From NCBI GenBank assembly GCA_013399695.1, contig VXAU01003167.1:689010-753009 (forward strand): a stretch of 64,000 nucleotides of DNA, written 5' to 3'. This stretch comes from Formicarius rufipectus (lineage: Eukaryota > Chordata > Aves > Passeriformes > Formicariidae). Positions 1 to 11,822 of the stretch are shown piece after piece. The notes under the pieces are model-generated. The model did no database searches and was not told the origin of the DNA. It saw only the letters and a list, made by a program, of their open reading frames with translations. Position numbers and translations under genes: made by a program. The first letter of the stretch is position 1; every line of letters starts with the position of its first letter.

Positions 1-3000
1 AAAGAGCCAATTGACTACTAATTTCTCCATGATAAATACTTCCACATGAAATTACAAAAGTGAAGATGGTATGGGGGAAAAAAAAAGAAGATTATCCATG
101 CTGTCTAAATTGCAGCATTTGCTGCATGCTGGCTGAATAATCAACTGCCCTACTATTTATTTGTGAATACAAGGGTTCTATAAGTGTCAGATTCACTATT
201 TTTCAGTTATAGGTGGACCAAAGTTGTAAAGCAGAAATTAATGTTTAACTCAAAAGGCAGGTAGAGGCTGTGATCTATTACTGTTGAAGCAAGCAAAAGG
301 ATTGCATTTGAAAAATGAGTATGAGTTGTCTCCTGTAGAAAGAAAATATAAAACTATGCAAGCAAGAGTAATAAGCAAAAGAGAAAAGATGAAGTAATAA
401 TAAATCAACCATGAAATTCATTTAAGAACGTTGCAAGCTGATGTGCAGCTACTGCAACATCTGGAAAATTCCTCTGGATTTCGGTCTGTGGACTTGAAGG
501 CTCTGAAGAACAAGACAAGCAGATCACGGGCATCCATTAATAATCCCTCATGTCTCTTCTGGGGTCAGTTATCCCTTGAAACATATCTCATTAAAATTTA
601 GCATGTTGGCCTCAAAACCAAAATCGGGTTATTAATCAGAGTTTGAGAAGTATTTATGACAATCTCTTTCCTATTTTATGTCCTATTTCAACAGGATTCA
701 AAGGCTTTTGTGCCGAAGGGCACATACAATCTTGTTGCTTTGAAGTAAGAATTTCCTCGTGGAGTTTAAAATCAGCTGAAAACATCAGCCCAGTACATAG
801 ACATTCCATCCATTTAATTGAAACAATAAGACAGGGGCTACATATCACCCAATAATGAAAATTTGCCTTGTTTACATGTTTGCAGTGTTGATTTCTAAGT
901 TTTCCAGTAAGACAGGGAGGACAAAGGTTTCCTTCTGCTTCTGCTTTTTCTCCTTTGGTGTTGTGCTATGGGCTGGTGTGAGGTGCTCACAGCTGGGAAG
1001 GCAGAGGAAAAGTCATGTTGTCTTGTCAAGTTTCCCTGGGGTGCATCAGGCACTGCCCAGAGGCAGTGTCTCCCCTGCCCTATGGTGTCAGGAAGGGGCT
1101 CTTGCAGGTGTCCACTGATCACCCTTTCTCCTGCGGCATGGACCCTCTGCCAGTACCTCTGGTGTTTCCTGTTAAGTGCAAGGAAGTGCCGGGGGATCTT
1201 CATTAAACACAGACACTCAAACAACAAACAAATTTTACCTAAAGTCACCTAAAAGCACAACTACTCTGCCTCTGAAGTCTGTTCAGGAAGATGCAGACTG
1301 TTGTCTAGGTGCAGACTGTGACTCTTCTATCCCCTGAGCTCTTCTCCCTGGCACTGTTAAGAGGCAGGAGACTTCATAGGGCAATGGGAAAAGTGTTACA
1401 CATTTGGGACAAAGGCAAAACCTAGGCATGTTGTAACCGTAAGGTTTAAAACAGAGATTCACCTCAATAGTTTTATTCGGTACACTAGAAACTTGCAAGA
1501 AGCTTTAAAAAAAACATTTTTGGCAAAATTTTTTTAAGAAAATGTTCATTAGACAAAAAGGTATAATATATTTAATTATATTTTCAGTCCAGAACAACAT
1601 TAGAAATGAGGAAGACATACCAGAAAAACTAACAATTCAATGGTTAAGGCAGCTCATCTGCTGTGTGGAATAATCCTGCTTTAAATTAGGGAATGTGATT
1701 TTCTTGCTATTAATGTAGTTGTTTTCTTATTCATGCCAGGAGCAAATTTAAATTCACTCTTGGGAGGTCAAAATTCACTTCATGTTCTTGCAAATTATTT
1801 ATTGTGCAAAATGTTAGTAGAACAGAAGAGTACAAAAATTGGTTTTGGGGAAATAATCTACATTTTTATTAGCTAAACAACTTTGGATTTTACCTGCTTG
1901 GAAATAGATCAACTCAAAACCATAAGAAATTATTTTCTGACAATTAGTAATTCTGCTCACATTTTTCTAGGGCTATACAGGCTTGAATATTATTCAAAAG
2001 ATACCAAATGGCAAAGAAGAACATGGGAAAGTGAATTACACTTACCATCAAATTTACATCTATATGCATAACCAGCATTTGTTTTCTGCACTCTTCTCAT
2101 TTCCCCATGAGAATGCAGTAATCCTACTATTCCCATTCAGGTAAATACATTCTTTTCTTTCTTTATTGTGAAAATAGCAACAGGATTTTGCCCATGGGGA
2201 AATAAAACTGTAGCAATATTTTATGCATTGTATCATTAATGTATTTTGATAAATTGTTTTGGTAGAACTTTTGATAGAGCTTCCATCCCCACTGGTCTTT
2301 CAGATTCTTGATCTGAGCTTGTTCTCCAGATCAGCAGTTCAGGTCATTGACCCTTTGCAGTCATCAATAGCCTTGGTGTTATAGTCACTTGGTAGTATTT
2401 TTATACCTCTTATATTTCCTAAAGACTTGTCCAAACTTAAATTAAAGCTTGATAGTACTATAAGGCACTTGCACTGGTTTACAACTAACATGCTGGAGTA
2501 CTAACAGCATACTAACATACTAAAAAGTAATACACTCCAAGTGCTCAAGTACTGCTTGATTTCCAGAGGTGTGACATACAAACCAAGCTGACATTACCAA
2601 ATGACATAGACTAAACAGCACATCTCAGCATTTTACAGAACATCTTTGATACAAATCCTACCTAAAATCAGCTAGGATTTTAAAATAAGTGTAACCCAAT
2701 TACTTGAAGGCAGGGTCTGAAAGAACCATCACACCTCCCCATTTCTGCAGGTCCCGCAGGACTTAAAGAGCAGCGGGGACCCAGAGAGGACACCTCTGTG
2801 AGCATCTTACCTAATACCTGCCCGGGCACACTGCGAGAATGCCCTCTGAGCTGTGGGAAACTCTGCAAGCACATCCCTGGGGCTCTCTATCTGGACTAAT
2901 TTACATGCACTTCTCCGTGGTAGCATCAGTTCACTTATCTCTACATCTCCAGCCATAACTCTGTAAAAGAATCCTTTTAATTCAAAACTCTTTTAATTCA

Positions 3001-4469
3001 AACCCACGTTTAGCATAAGCTTGGCTAGAGCTGATGTATTCAAGGAGATTTAGGGTTGTTATTTATTTTCAGTTTGTAAAACATACTGAAATGGATTCAT
3101 ATACACAGGTAACTGGAACTTTGAAGCATTTTTAGAAATAAACTTCATGGAGAAGAATCTATTGAGTCTAATGTTTATAATTTTCTATGGCACGTTTCAT
3201 GCAAGGATCTCAGAGCCCTTTTCTAATATTAAATGCACTTAAACACTTCACATGTTATTTCCATTTTGAGGAAATAGTGACACACAAAGAAGTTGAGTAA
3301 TTTGGCAAAAGGGGACACATAACCCAGACGTCCTGGACTTATGCCTTAGTCAAGATCAATTCTGTTGGAATTAGGTGTTCACCTTACCCTGCTGAAATTA
3401 TCTAATTAATAGGATTATGAAATGAGTGACTTAATATTCCTGTAAAACCTGTAAAATGGCTACAGTTCCTAATACTTGAAAAAGTGTCTGGATTGTGATA
3501 CCATATGAAGGAGACTATATTCACTACTCACCAATATTTTACCATTCACCAAAAAAAAATTACCTTTTTTGTTGTTTTTTTTTTTTTTTTTTAAATAGTG
3601 AACACATGAACAATAAATAAAAAAAAATCATAAATGTAATCATCAGGGAACCAGAAGAGTTCAGTGAACTCATCTCTCTCAAAATTTAAGCTTTCATAAC
3701 AACACATGTGTTTTAAAGGGTCAATTAAATTTTCAAAGGCACATATGTCAGGTAAATAATAATGCAAAATGATGTTTCATGAGATATTTGTAATAATAGA
3801 CTAAGCAGTTCTGTAAGTTTATTAACTGAGTGAACAGCAAGTAAAGTGTTCACATCTAAAGGCTAGAATGTTATTTGAAAAGAAATAAATTTTAAAAATC
3901 TTTAAAGCTAGAATGTTCTTTTAAAAAGCAACAGGTAGCTAACCCATTCTATAAATCAGGAAATATTTTCTTATAAAAATTCAGCGTCTATTTTTCAAAG
4001 AAGATTTGAAGGCAGTAGCAGGTCAAAATAGAACTTAGCAATGTCTAGGAAGGTATCTCTTCTTTTACAGTGTTCTTAAAAATGTTAAATCATCCTGACT
4101 TAAACAAAATATTGTTATTCTGATAAGGTAAATAAACATTATTGTTAATATTGATTATTCTGTCTTGCCTAAAGTAATTTATTAATAGATTAGCAACCAA
4201 ACTGACTCTGACTTCTGCCTCTGGAAAACCACTCTCTATTTCTTACTCCCTCTTTGGCAGTGATTTTTCAGACATTTTATTATCTTTTGGCATAAGTGAA
4301 GTTATGATGAACACAGCCTTCTTACAATCACTTTTCATATATACTAAGTTGTTATCATACTATCACTTTCTGCTCTCCATACTATCATGGCCTTCTTTTA
4401 AGCTTATACTGTGCCATCTCCTGTATTTCCTTGTGCTGGGTACAGATAAACATAAGGGACAGAAGAGTA
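1..4469. other. unassigned AT-rich DNA
   Basis: I see no gene or recognisable transposon here. Open frames are short and many lack an ATG. Two patches are more GC-rich than their surroundings, at about 960-1210 and 2700-2890, but neither resembles a family I know. A near-duplicate of about 25 bp occurs at about 3858 and 3903, both containing 'gctagaatgtt'. The remainder is AT-rich sequence typical of an avian intron or intergenic region. Confidence 0.5.
3575..3592 (+). repeat. T18 homopolymer
   Basis: Eighteen consecutive T residues follow a short T/G stretch, with an A9 run about 25 bp upstream. This is a simple repeat, likely to vary in length between individuals and between sequencing reads. 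Confidence 0.9.
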
Positions 4470-4985
4470 AACAGGTGACAAGGCCAAGTGTGAGGTCCTG
4501 CACCAGGGCCACAGCAATCTCAAGCACGAATACAGGCTGGCAGAGAAGAGGTTGAGATCAGCTCTGCCGAGGAGGACTTGGGGGTGATGATGAATGAGAA
4601 GCTGCACATGATCCAGCAGTGTGCACTTCCAGTCCGGGAAGCCAATTGTATCCTGGGCTGCATCAAAAGCAGCATGGCCAGCAGGGCAAGGGAAGTGATT
4701 CTGCCCCTCTACTCTGGTGAGACCCCACTGGGAGTGCTGCATCCAGCTTTTGGATCCTCAGCACTGGAAGGATGTGGCCCTGTTGAAATGGGTCCAGAGG
4801 AGGGCTGTGAAGATGACCAGCGTGCTGGGGGACCTCTCCTGTGAGGACAGGCTGAGAGAATTGGGATTGTTCACCATGGGGAAGTGAAGGCTCCTGGGAC
4901 ACTTATAGCACTTTCCAGTACCTAAAGGAAGCCTACAAGAAAACTGGAGAAGGATACCTTACAAGAAAGTGATTCTGCAAAAGAT
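4470..4985 (+). mobile_element. CR1 LINE fragment, ORF2 C-terminus
   Basis: The segment matches the avian CR1 region that encodes the end of ORF2, in the order typical of CR1. It runs from 'aggtcctgcacc', through 'atcctgggctgcatcaaaag' and 'gtgattctgcccctctactc', to 'gaggacaggctgagagaatt'. Frameshifts and stops interrupt the frame, so no protein is made. It is truncated at the 5' end, as most CR1 copies are. It also stops before the usual 3' UTR and terminal octamer repeat, which implies a later deletion because CR1 insertion starts at the 3' end. Assignment to CR1 is secure; the subfamily is not determined. Confidence 0.9.
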
Positions 4986-6168
4986 TGAAAGCCACCAGTA
5001 TGGTACTCTAGTTCTCCTTGTCAGCAGGTCATGACTAGGATATCTTTTTTGCTCAAGCTCTTATTAATCTCAACTGGTCCCACAAGTCTTTGGCTATTTT
5101 TATACTACACCATAATTAACATCCAGTAGAGATGAGTAATTCTCCAACCAAACTGACAGAAGATACCAATGAATGAGGGCAGGTTGTGGGAATGTGGGAT
5201 TGATGGAATTGATGGGAATTTCATTTGGGGAGTCTTCTGATCCAAATTATATACATCACAATGGACAGTAAGCCAGGCACATGTTTAAATTGCTCTTTGA
5301 CCTGACTCAACTCCATAACACAGACACCAGGCTGCAGGTGACACTGAACAGATTTCCCAGTCTCTGCTGTTGGAATGCCCCACTTCTCATGGTTTTCATC
5401 ACATTCTGTGGAGCAAGGACCTGAACACTAGATTCCATTTTCCCAGGTTACAGTCCTCAAGGCTGGGCTTGCCAAAATATTTAATGATTAACACAGAAAA
5501 GCTTCAAAGGGAGAAATTGAAATATCCTGTCCATTTGTACTCTTTCCAAGAATAGTCACCCTAAGGGGGGTGATGTATTCCTGTATAAATGAAGATACAA
5601 GAACAAGGACTTAACCCAAGAACCTAGAAGATTACCCAGACACATTAGCTATTCTGGAACAATTTCCTTCATCATCTTGGTGGATTTGAAATAGTATTTA
5701 AGACACAAATTAGCGTGGTATAGGAAAAAAAGCTTCCCACCGAGCTCTAGCCCTGTGGCTATATGGAATTTCACCAAAAGCTCATCTGGCTCCCAGGCCT
5801 CTGAACCTAGGCAAACACAAAGCTTAAAATTGTTTCCTGAACTGAGATTACCATAAGTTGGTTCTGACCCTTTATAAATTACCTTCTGCATCTGCAGAAG
5901 AAACAGTTCAGAGAATATTTAAACTCTCCATTTAACCTGATACTGGTTTTCTTAGCCCACCCCTGTGTGATCCTCAAGTATAGACTTTCATATGTGACTC
6001 TCACTCTGCCCGTGGGTGCAAGATGAACAACAAATAGCAGTAATACCCAGGAATGCTGTCAGGTATGGTCCTACTAGCCTAGCCAGTGATACCATGAAAA
6101 GACTGTCCTGATCTAGAGAACTTCCTCCTTCATGTACATCTTTCAGTACTTATTACATCATTTAAGGA
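4986..6168. other. unassigned DNA
   Basis: I see no gene, transposon or tandem repeat between the CR1 fragment and the G/T tract. A minus-strand open frame at 5649-5891 is short and carries no recognisable motif. Confidence 0.5.
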
Positions 6169-6243
6169 TTGGGTTTTGGTTTTGTTTGTGTTTTTTTTGT
6201 TTGGTTTTGGGTTTTTGTTTTTGTTTTGTTTGTTTGTTTGTTT
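6169..6243 (+). repeat. G/T-only tract with (TTTG)n
   Basis: Seventy-five nucleotides contain only G and T on the plus strand and end in several perfect TTTG units. Long apparent open frames across it (about 80 codons, rich in Phe, Val, Trp and Cys) are a product of composition, not a gene. Confidence 0.9.
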
Positions 6244-6519
6244 AAAAAAGGCAATAAGCTGGGAGTCAGTGGAAAACCAGCAACTGGTCAAACGCATACT
6301 ATCTCTGCAGGTTTGGAGGACTTCTGTGTGGAAATATGGGCAGGAAGTAACTCACTTGGAAACTGTAATAGCTCTGCAGGTTTCCTATTCAACTGTTACA
6401 CAGGTGGACCTTGAAGGAATTTCCTTTTAGAAATGAAATAGAACCATATGGTAGTATCTACATGCACTGCTAAAGAACTTGAATATAAACACAACATCCC
6501 GACTTATTTTTTTCTTTAG

Positions 6520-6587
6520 AACAGATGGTATTTAAAAAGGGAATGCAAAGGAAATACTTAAGATGGGAGATACGTGGAACAAAACAG
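6520..6587 (+). other. exon-like segment A (speculative)
   Basis: The 68-bp segment is preceded by the acceptor-like 'tttttttctttag' and followed by the near-ideal donor 'acag/gtgagtc'. Only one of its three frames is open. In that frame two nucleotides are followed by 22 codons, so it ends exactly on a codon boundary. An ATG lies at 6525, giving an N-terminus MVFKKGMQRKYL that I do not recognise. It could be the first coding exon of a small gene, a lncRNA exon or a chance decoy. Such decoys are common in intronic DNA, so confidence is low. Confidence 0.22.
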
Positions 6588-7104
6588 GTGAGTCAGAAGC
6601 AAGGTTCCAGTCTTGTTTTGAATATTAAATCTCTTGCTAGAAAAATAAGGCTACTCATGTTCTCAACAGCAGTAGCAAAAATAAAATTAGGGACCTTGTT
6701 TTCAGCCCTTTGTGCACGTGTCAAACAATGACACTGTTTTTATTCATGAAACATGAAAGACAGCACTTGTAAAGACAATGCAAATCATGAGAGAATAGTA
6801 CTGGCAGAGAGCTGCAGGAACTGCAGGAAATATGCATCATGTCCACTGAGTCCAAACCTGCTCTGTACTGTTAGTCACTCAATTCTGCAAAAACTACAGC
6901 TGTAAACCACCAAAGGGTGGGGATTGTTTACCCCCTGCAAGACTGGCTGAAGATGGAAGGATGTTCCAGTCTATTACTCTCATTCACTGACACTTCATAA
7001 ATTCTTTGCTTCACAGAACTGTGGCAACAACTCACTGATAGCTTTTTTGAGATCATCAACTCTTCTAACATCATCAACTTCCTAAATGTCAAAGCACTCT
7101 CTTA
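6588..7104. other. unassigned DNA
   Basis: No gene or repeat is seen. If exon-like segment A is real, this would be the start of its downstream intron. Confidence 0.5.
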
Positions 7105-7154
7105 CTTTCTTTTCTTTTTTTTCTTTTTTCTTTTTCTTTTTTTTTTTTTTTTTT
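7105..7154 (+). repeat. 50-nt pure pyrimidine tract
   Basis: The tract holds only T and C, starting with TTTC-type units and ending in a long T run. It is immediately followed by 'aag', so it also resembles a strong splice acceptor, but no donor or open frame follows at a sensible distance. Tracts of this kind can adopt triplex structures and are unstable. Confidence 0.9.
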
Positions 7155-8189
7155 AAGCTACCAGAAGGGATTACTATATTTATGATGCTGAACTGGGGGT
7201 CCACTGGTCTATCTTCTATTTCCTGTAGTACTGTTCAATTCATGTCTGACCTTGCCTTGGGACACAGTGCAATCAGTCAGTTATCTTGTATTTAAAAGGA
7301 ACTAAAGCTTCCATGCATCCCACAGATTTGTCAGTTCTACTTTGTTATGAGGAAAGAAATGATGCTTTTTGTTGCAATACAAGCAGATATTTTACACTTC
7401 ATTATGTTAAAGTCATAACCACAAACATAGCCCCAATATCAAAAGGGAATCAGAAAGTGTTTCAACAGATCAGTTCCTAATGATGCTTTAGCAAAGATAC
7501 TTCTGCTTTGTAATTTTCTTTTTGCAGCAGATGTCACAACAACTAATGAGAGCTTGTCCATTGATATAATCCAGCTTTGTATGAGGCAATTCAAACTATT
7601 AATAAAATATTTTCATTTGATCCTCAAAATCCGGGTGATGAGCTTATCTTTCAAGGCTTGAATAGTAATTTGCACTCCTTTTTCTCTTAGCCTACTACTC
7701 TCCAGATTTTTTCTATTGCTTTCAGGGTTTTTTTCTATAGCTACAAAGACATGCAGTACTTAATTTGAAAATATATCCTCTCATTTCTAGTGTTGTCTTT
7801 AAAAAACACCCACCACTTATCCCTGATAATATCACAATATTAACCAAATGGTAATTATAAGACCTGCTTGGCCTTAAGAATTGAAGTTCCAGGGAGGAAA
7901 GTTTCATGTGATAAAAACATGTGTGCATATCCCAGCACGTAAACATACAGGTATGCAGTCCTAAAGGATGTCATCATCTATGTATCAAGAACATGTATTA
8001 TTGAGATTTAATGGGTTAAGATTTGTTTTTATGTCCTTGCCAGTTCAAGCTGAGCTTTGGCTTTCTTAAGTCCATCTCTTCATGAGGGAATAGTGCCTCA
8101 CCTGGGCAATATTTCTCAAGCCTTTCTTTCTAGCCTGGCCCTGTTTCTGCCTCCTATATGTGGCCATTTTGCAGTGGATCTCTGTCATG
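7155..8189. other. unassigned DNA
   Basis: No gene or known repeat is seen. A clean acceptor-like 'ttttctttttgcag' ends at about 7528, but the nearest downstream donor-like site is weak and the frame that would join segment A to segment B is closed. Confidence 0.45.
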
Positions 8190-8610
8190 AATCATAGAAT
8201 CATTTAGGTTGGAAAGGACCTCTAAGATCATGAAGTCCAGCTGTTAACCCAGCACTGCCAAGCCCACCAGTAAAACCATGTCCCTCAGTGCTACATCTAC
8301 ACACTTTTTAAATACTTCCAGGGATGGTGGTTGCACCACTTTCCCAGGCAGTCTGCTCCAATGCTTGACAATCCTTTTTCTTAAGAAATTTTTCCTAATA
8401 TGCAAACTAAACCTCCCCTGGTGCAACTTGAGGCCATTTCCTCTTGTCATACTACTTGTTGCTTGGGAGAAGAGATGGACCCCCACCTGGCTACAATGTC
8501 CTTTCAGGTAGTTGTTGAGAGTGCACATGCTGAGAGTGCACTCAATCCCCTAATCTAAATCATTGATAAAGATATTAAACAGGGTACTTGGCTTAGTTAA
8601 GATGTGCTGC
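8190..8610 (-). mobile_element. CR1 LINE 3' end, minus strand
   Basis: The left edge is the inverted avian CR1 tail, 'aatcatagaatcatttagg' then 'ttggaaaggacc', so the element's 3' end lies at the low coordinate. The body follows the usual antisense CR1 order, including 'cttccagggatggtgg' and a 'cagtctgctccaatgcttga' motif. After about 8530 the sequence jumps to the CR1 'ttgataaagatattaaacag' stretch, so an internal part is missing. At that join an 11-bp word, 'tgagagtgcac', occurs twice 14 bp apart. Frame breaks show it is inactive. Confidence 0.9.
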
Positions 8611-10427
8611 TGGTGCATCTGTTGGTTTTTTTCTGGGTACTAATCCAGACTGTTCTCACACCGGGAGAATGTGATTCGTGTAGTCCTTGAAGTTAACCTG
8701 ATGCTGGAGTACGTTCTGCTGTTAAAGGTGTCACGAGTAATACCATATCTGAAATAGATCTTGTCAGTTACAGTTAAACAAGTGCTGTAGTGAGTAATTT
8801 TAAGCTTAACTTCTTAATGCAAGCACAAATCACAATTTAGAAGAACTCAACAGCATTTTACCATTTTACGAAGTGTGTGGTTAAGAACACACTTCCTCCA
8901 CCCTCAGCTGGTGATGCCCATTAGCCTGTAAAAGGCTTCACTGGAAAGATTCAACAATTTGCCATGATTAGTAGTTCCAATATAAAACTTGAGCAAATAT
9001 GATTTATGCATGTTGAAAAGGACCAATTCATACAGAGACATATCTATAGAAAAGTATTGGCTCTTCTTTTAATTCCTGGGTATGATGTAAAGAAATGTCT
9101 TCCTTAATCTCACTGACTTCAGATTTGTAAGTGAAGTTCTTATACACATTTAGTTTAGCATCATAAAAGTTCATAGAAGAGACTTGTATTTTGTGACTAA
9201 AAGATAAGACCGCTGCTAAAAAAAAGAGCCTGCTGTTGTGGCAGACTTGGAAAAGCCACTCAGAGTATTTATGTAGGCTACTAACAGAACACTGGGATTA
9301 GAATTATTATTTGGTTATGCAACAAAAGGTACTGTAATAGTGAAAATGTGACTCTAGATAGCAATGTTAATACACAACATCAGGTAAAAATAGTTCCTGA
9401 TTGGACGTGATGAGCTAAATTAAGACCGATAACTGACAAGTCATAAACACTGACAGAAGCTGCTAAGGGTGAAAAAAAAGAGGAGCCTAAAAAAAAGGTA
9501 GAGGCCACGGGAATCAAAAATGTGTTCTGTGTTTGTTTGCAGAGGGGTTAGGAGTCACAAATGTTGTGATGGAGAGGTTTGATAGACAGCTCATTATGAA
9601 AGAAAGGACTTCCAACATTCACTGACCAGAGATGAAGTACAGAGACATGAAGTTCATACCACAAATTAAGTACAAGATTTGAAGTAAATTTAGCTGTTCA
9701 TACTGTTTACACAGAGGCATCATGATCTCTTTTCAGGATGCTTTTACAGTGTGTTAAAGTTTACATAAATTATGATGCTGGATGGAAGCGTCTTAGTGAA
9801 GAAGTTGCATGGCCTGTTAAATAAATAACACTGAAATCCATAAATCTTGACTGGGTGAAGTCCAGTCTTGTTTACAAGGTTTACAGAGGGTTTTTTTATA
9901 TTTAATTTCAAAACAGTTTTCTGCACCTATTAGGAGCTCAAGGCTGGAAGTCCTGCTCTTGCAATCTCCACCAGCGATGAACAGTTGTTTAAACCATACA
10001 GGCCTTGTTTGAATCCCTTCCCACTCTTTACATTCCCCTCTTTAAAATTACATATAGCAAATGAAACATGTTTAGATACCAACTCAAGTTGCTACACAGA
10101 CTCTTTGAAGGAGAGATAACATCCCAAGTTTCATTTTGTTTCTATCATACAGGCAGCAATTCTGAAAAGGGACTCTGTGCAAAAATGTCTGTTACAGTGG
10201 GAACCCCACTCTAAACCATGTCATTGACACAATTCTTATGATGTGGAAAAATCAACCATCCTTTTTAGAAAGAAAACTAAAATCTTTGATTTCTTCTAGA
10301 ATTATATAGGTAATAAATCCCAAGACAGAAGCATGATTCACTCTCTCATGGAAAAACAAACACAAAATGCATTTTTCAGTAAGCAATTTTACTTTTGTAT
10401 GAGTGAATTTTAAATGGAAAAACTTAC
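8611..10427. other. unassigned DNA
   Basis: No gene or transposon is recognised. The sequence is AT-rich, with small A runs at about 9220 and 9470. The short open frame at 9744-9926 on the minus strand has no identifiable motif. Confidence 0.5.
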
Positions 10428-10560
10428 TGCTAATGTAGTTAAAAAAAATAATATCTGTGATCAGACGTATATTAATGTTTTCTTTCTCCAGACTTTGCAA
10501 CTGATTGAAGAGAGTTCTCAGGGAAAGGAGCTGAGGGTGAATCTTCTGCCAGACAGCCAC
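10428..10560 (-). other. exon-like segment on minus strand (speculative)
   Basis: Read on the minus strand, the acceptor 'ctctcctacttgcag' sits at the high-coordinate edge and the donor 'agca/gtaagt' at the low-coordinate edge. The 133 bp between them are open for 44 codons plus one base, inside a 118-codon open frame at 10252-10608. The predicted peptide begins VAVWQKIHPQLLSLRTLFNQ and looks helical, but I do not recognise a family. Near its end a T-run encodes Ile-Ile-Phe-Phe, which is typical of noncoding DNA. It overlaps the plus-strand segment B, so the two models exclude each other as coding exons. Confidence 0.28.
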
Positions 10561-10660
10561 CTGCAAGTAGGAGAGCAGCCTTGTAGCTGCAGGCTGGCCA
10601 CAGCACATCCTGCCTGGTACACAGTAGGGACCTCTGAGCAGATAAACCAGGAATACTGTT
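10492..10660 (+). other. exon-like segment B (speculative)
   Basis: A branch-point-like 'attaat' and the tract 'gttttctttctccag' precede it, and a perfect 'gtaagt' donor core follows. Of three frames only one is open, giving 56 codons plus one base. That frame starts on a codon boundary, which is the phase that segment A would need. The peptide begins TLQLIEESSQGKELRVN and contains a CSC motif, but no known domain. The donor's exon side ('gtt') is weak. It may be a coding exon, a lncRNA exon or a decoy, and the overlapping minus-strand model is equally good. Confidence 0.28.
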
Positions 10661-11054
10661 GTAAGTGAGATATAGGGAACAAGAGATTCCCGTAGAAATG
10701 AGTCGTCATTAACTCTGTTCTTTGTGGAAAACTTATTTTAGACAGGCAGTGAAGTGCAGCTTGCCTCAGATACTTTTTGTTCAAGTACATTCCAGTACTT
10801 AACAAATTAGTTCAACTGGGGAACTTCCTCCTGTGTGTCGAAGTGTGGTGGGCACTCCTAAAGGCAGTTGTGCTGAAGCCAAGATGGGAGGCTGAGGCAG
10901 TGATTTTGGGGAATGAAGGGCATGAGGACATGAGACAAGGAACAGGAGCTACTTTTCAAGGCAAGAAGTGAAGAAGACTAATCTGAAGGAGAGGGAAAAC
11001 AGAGCAACAAGTGAAAAGAATGAGGGTAAAGAAACAGATGAGACTGCAGTTAAG
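10661..11054. other. unassigned DNA
   Basis: No gene or repeat is recognised. The stretch from about 10860 is purine-rich on the plus strand. Confidence 0.45.
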
Positions 11055-11187
11055 CCAGACTGAATGGGGCTTTGAGCGATTTGGTGTAGTGGAAGTCATT
11101 CCTGTCCATGGCAGAAGGTTGGAACTAGGTGATCCTTAAGGTTCCTTTCAATCCAAACCATTTTACAACTCTGTGGTTCTATGACTG
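11055..11187 (+). mobile_element. short CR1 LINE 3' terminus
   Basis: The segment carries the end of CR1: 'aatggggctttgagcgattt', 'tccatggcagaaggttgg', 'tgatccttaaggttcctttc' and finally 'tggttctatgac', a decayed form of the terminal repeat. It is a strongly 5'-truncated insertion in plus orientation with no coding part. Confidence 0.9.
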
Positions 11188-11669
11188 TCCCACCATCACG
11201 TATAACTTCTCTATAAAGTGAGCCAGTCATCCAATGTAGTACCAAACAATCTTGGCAGAAGCAGAAGAAAAGTAGAAATCCCAATTCCTTCACTGATTGT
11301 GAAATTATACTTGCTTTACTTTCTTTTTGATGTCAAGTCTGTAATTCTATTTATAGTGATTATATTTATCTTCAGTGGATTGAGAAAAAAAGCCTGTCTT
11401 TACTATGGTTGCTATCAGAACTTCTCATAGTACTGTGCTAATGCACAAATCTTATTCCTGGGTTACTTAAATACCAATAACACAACAACTAAACAGTCAG
11501 CTTTAATAAAAAACTTCAGTATGGCAGTTTCACAACACCTATGATCTCAGGATTTAAGGCCAGCAGTGGGTATAGAAGAGCAAAATTCTACAGCCGTGTA
11601 AAAAATAGGCTAAACAGTGTGACTATGTGATGAATCATCTAAATTAATTTTTGCCCACGTTTTTTGCAG

Positions 11670-11737
11670 TTATTCATGACAAATTCAACAAGTTCAACAA
11701 AGGAAGAATGAAACAAATGGATAACACTGTGTTTTAG
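11670..11737 (+). other. exon-like segment C, terminal (speculative)
   Basis: A good acceptor, 'acgttttttgcag', precedes it. If joined to segment B, the frame continues for 22 codons and ends at TAG (11735-11737). The other two frames stop sooner. The implied product of A+B+C from the ATG at 6525 would be about 99 residues with no recognised domain. Agreement in phase across two junctions has roughly a one-in-nine chance by luck, before counting the choice of segments, so this is only a hypothesis. Confidence 0.15.
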
Positions 11738-11778
11738 TTCTGGCTACAGTCAAACTGGGCTTTTAACCAAGGTAGACC

Positions 11779-11822
11779 TGGGTTTGTGTTTGTTTTTGTT
11801 TGTTTGTTTGTTTGTTTGTTTT
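11779..11822 (+). repeat. (TTTG)n microsatellite
   Basis: Forty-four nucleotides contain only T and G and end in about six perfect TTTG units. It runs directly into 'ttctttcttacag', a further acceptor-like sequence, where the segment-B frame would meet a stop within three codons. Confidence 0.9.

Noticed and set aside
6176..6430. Plus-strand Phe/Val-rich open frames resembling membrane segments
   Set aside because: They cross the 75-nt G/T tract, which cannot supply most stop codons. The same applies to the frames at 29.1 and 59.5 kb.
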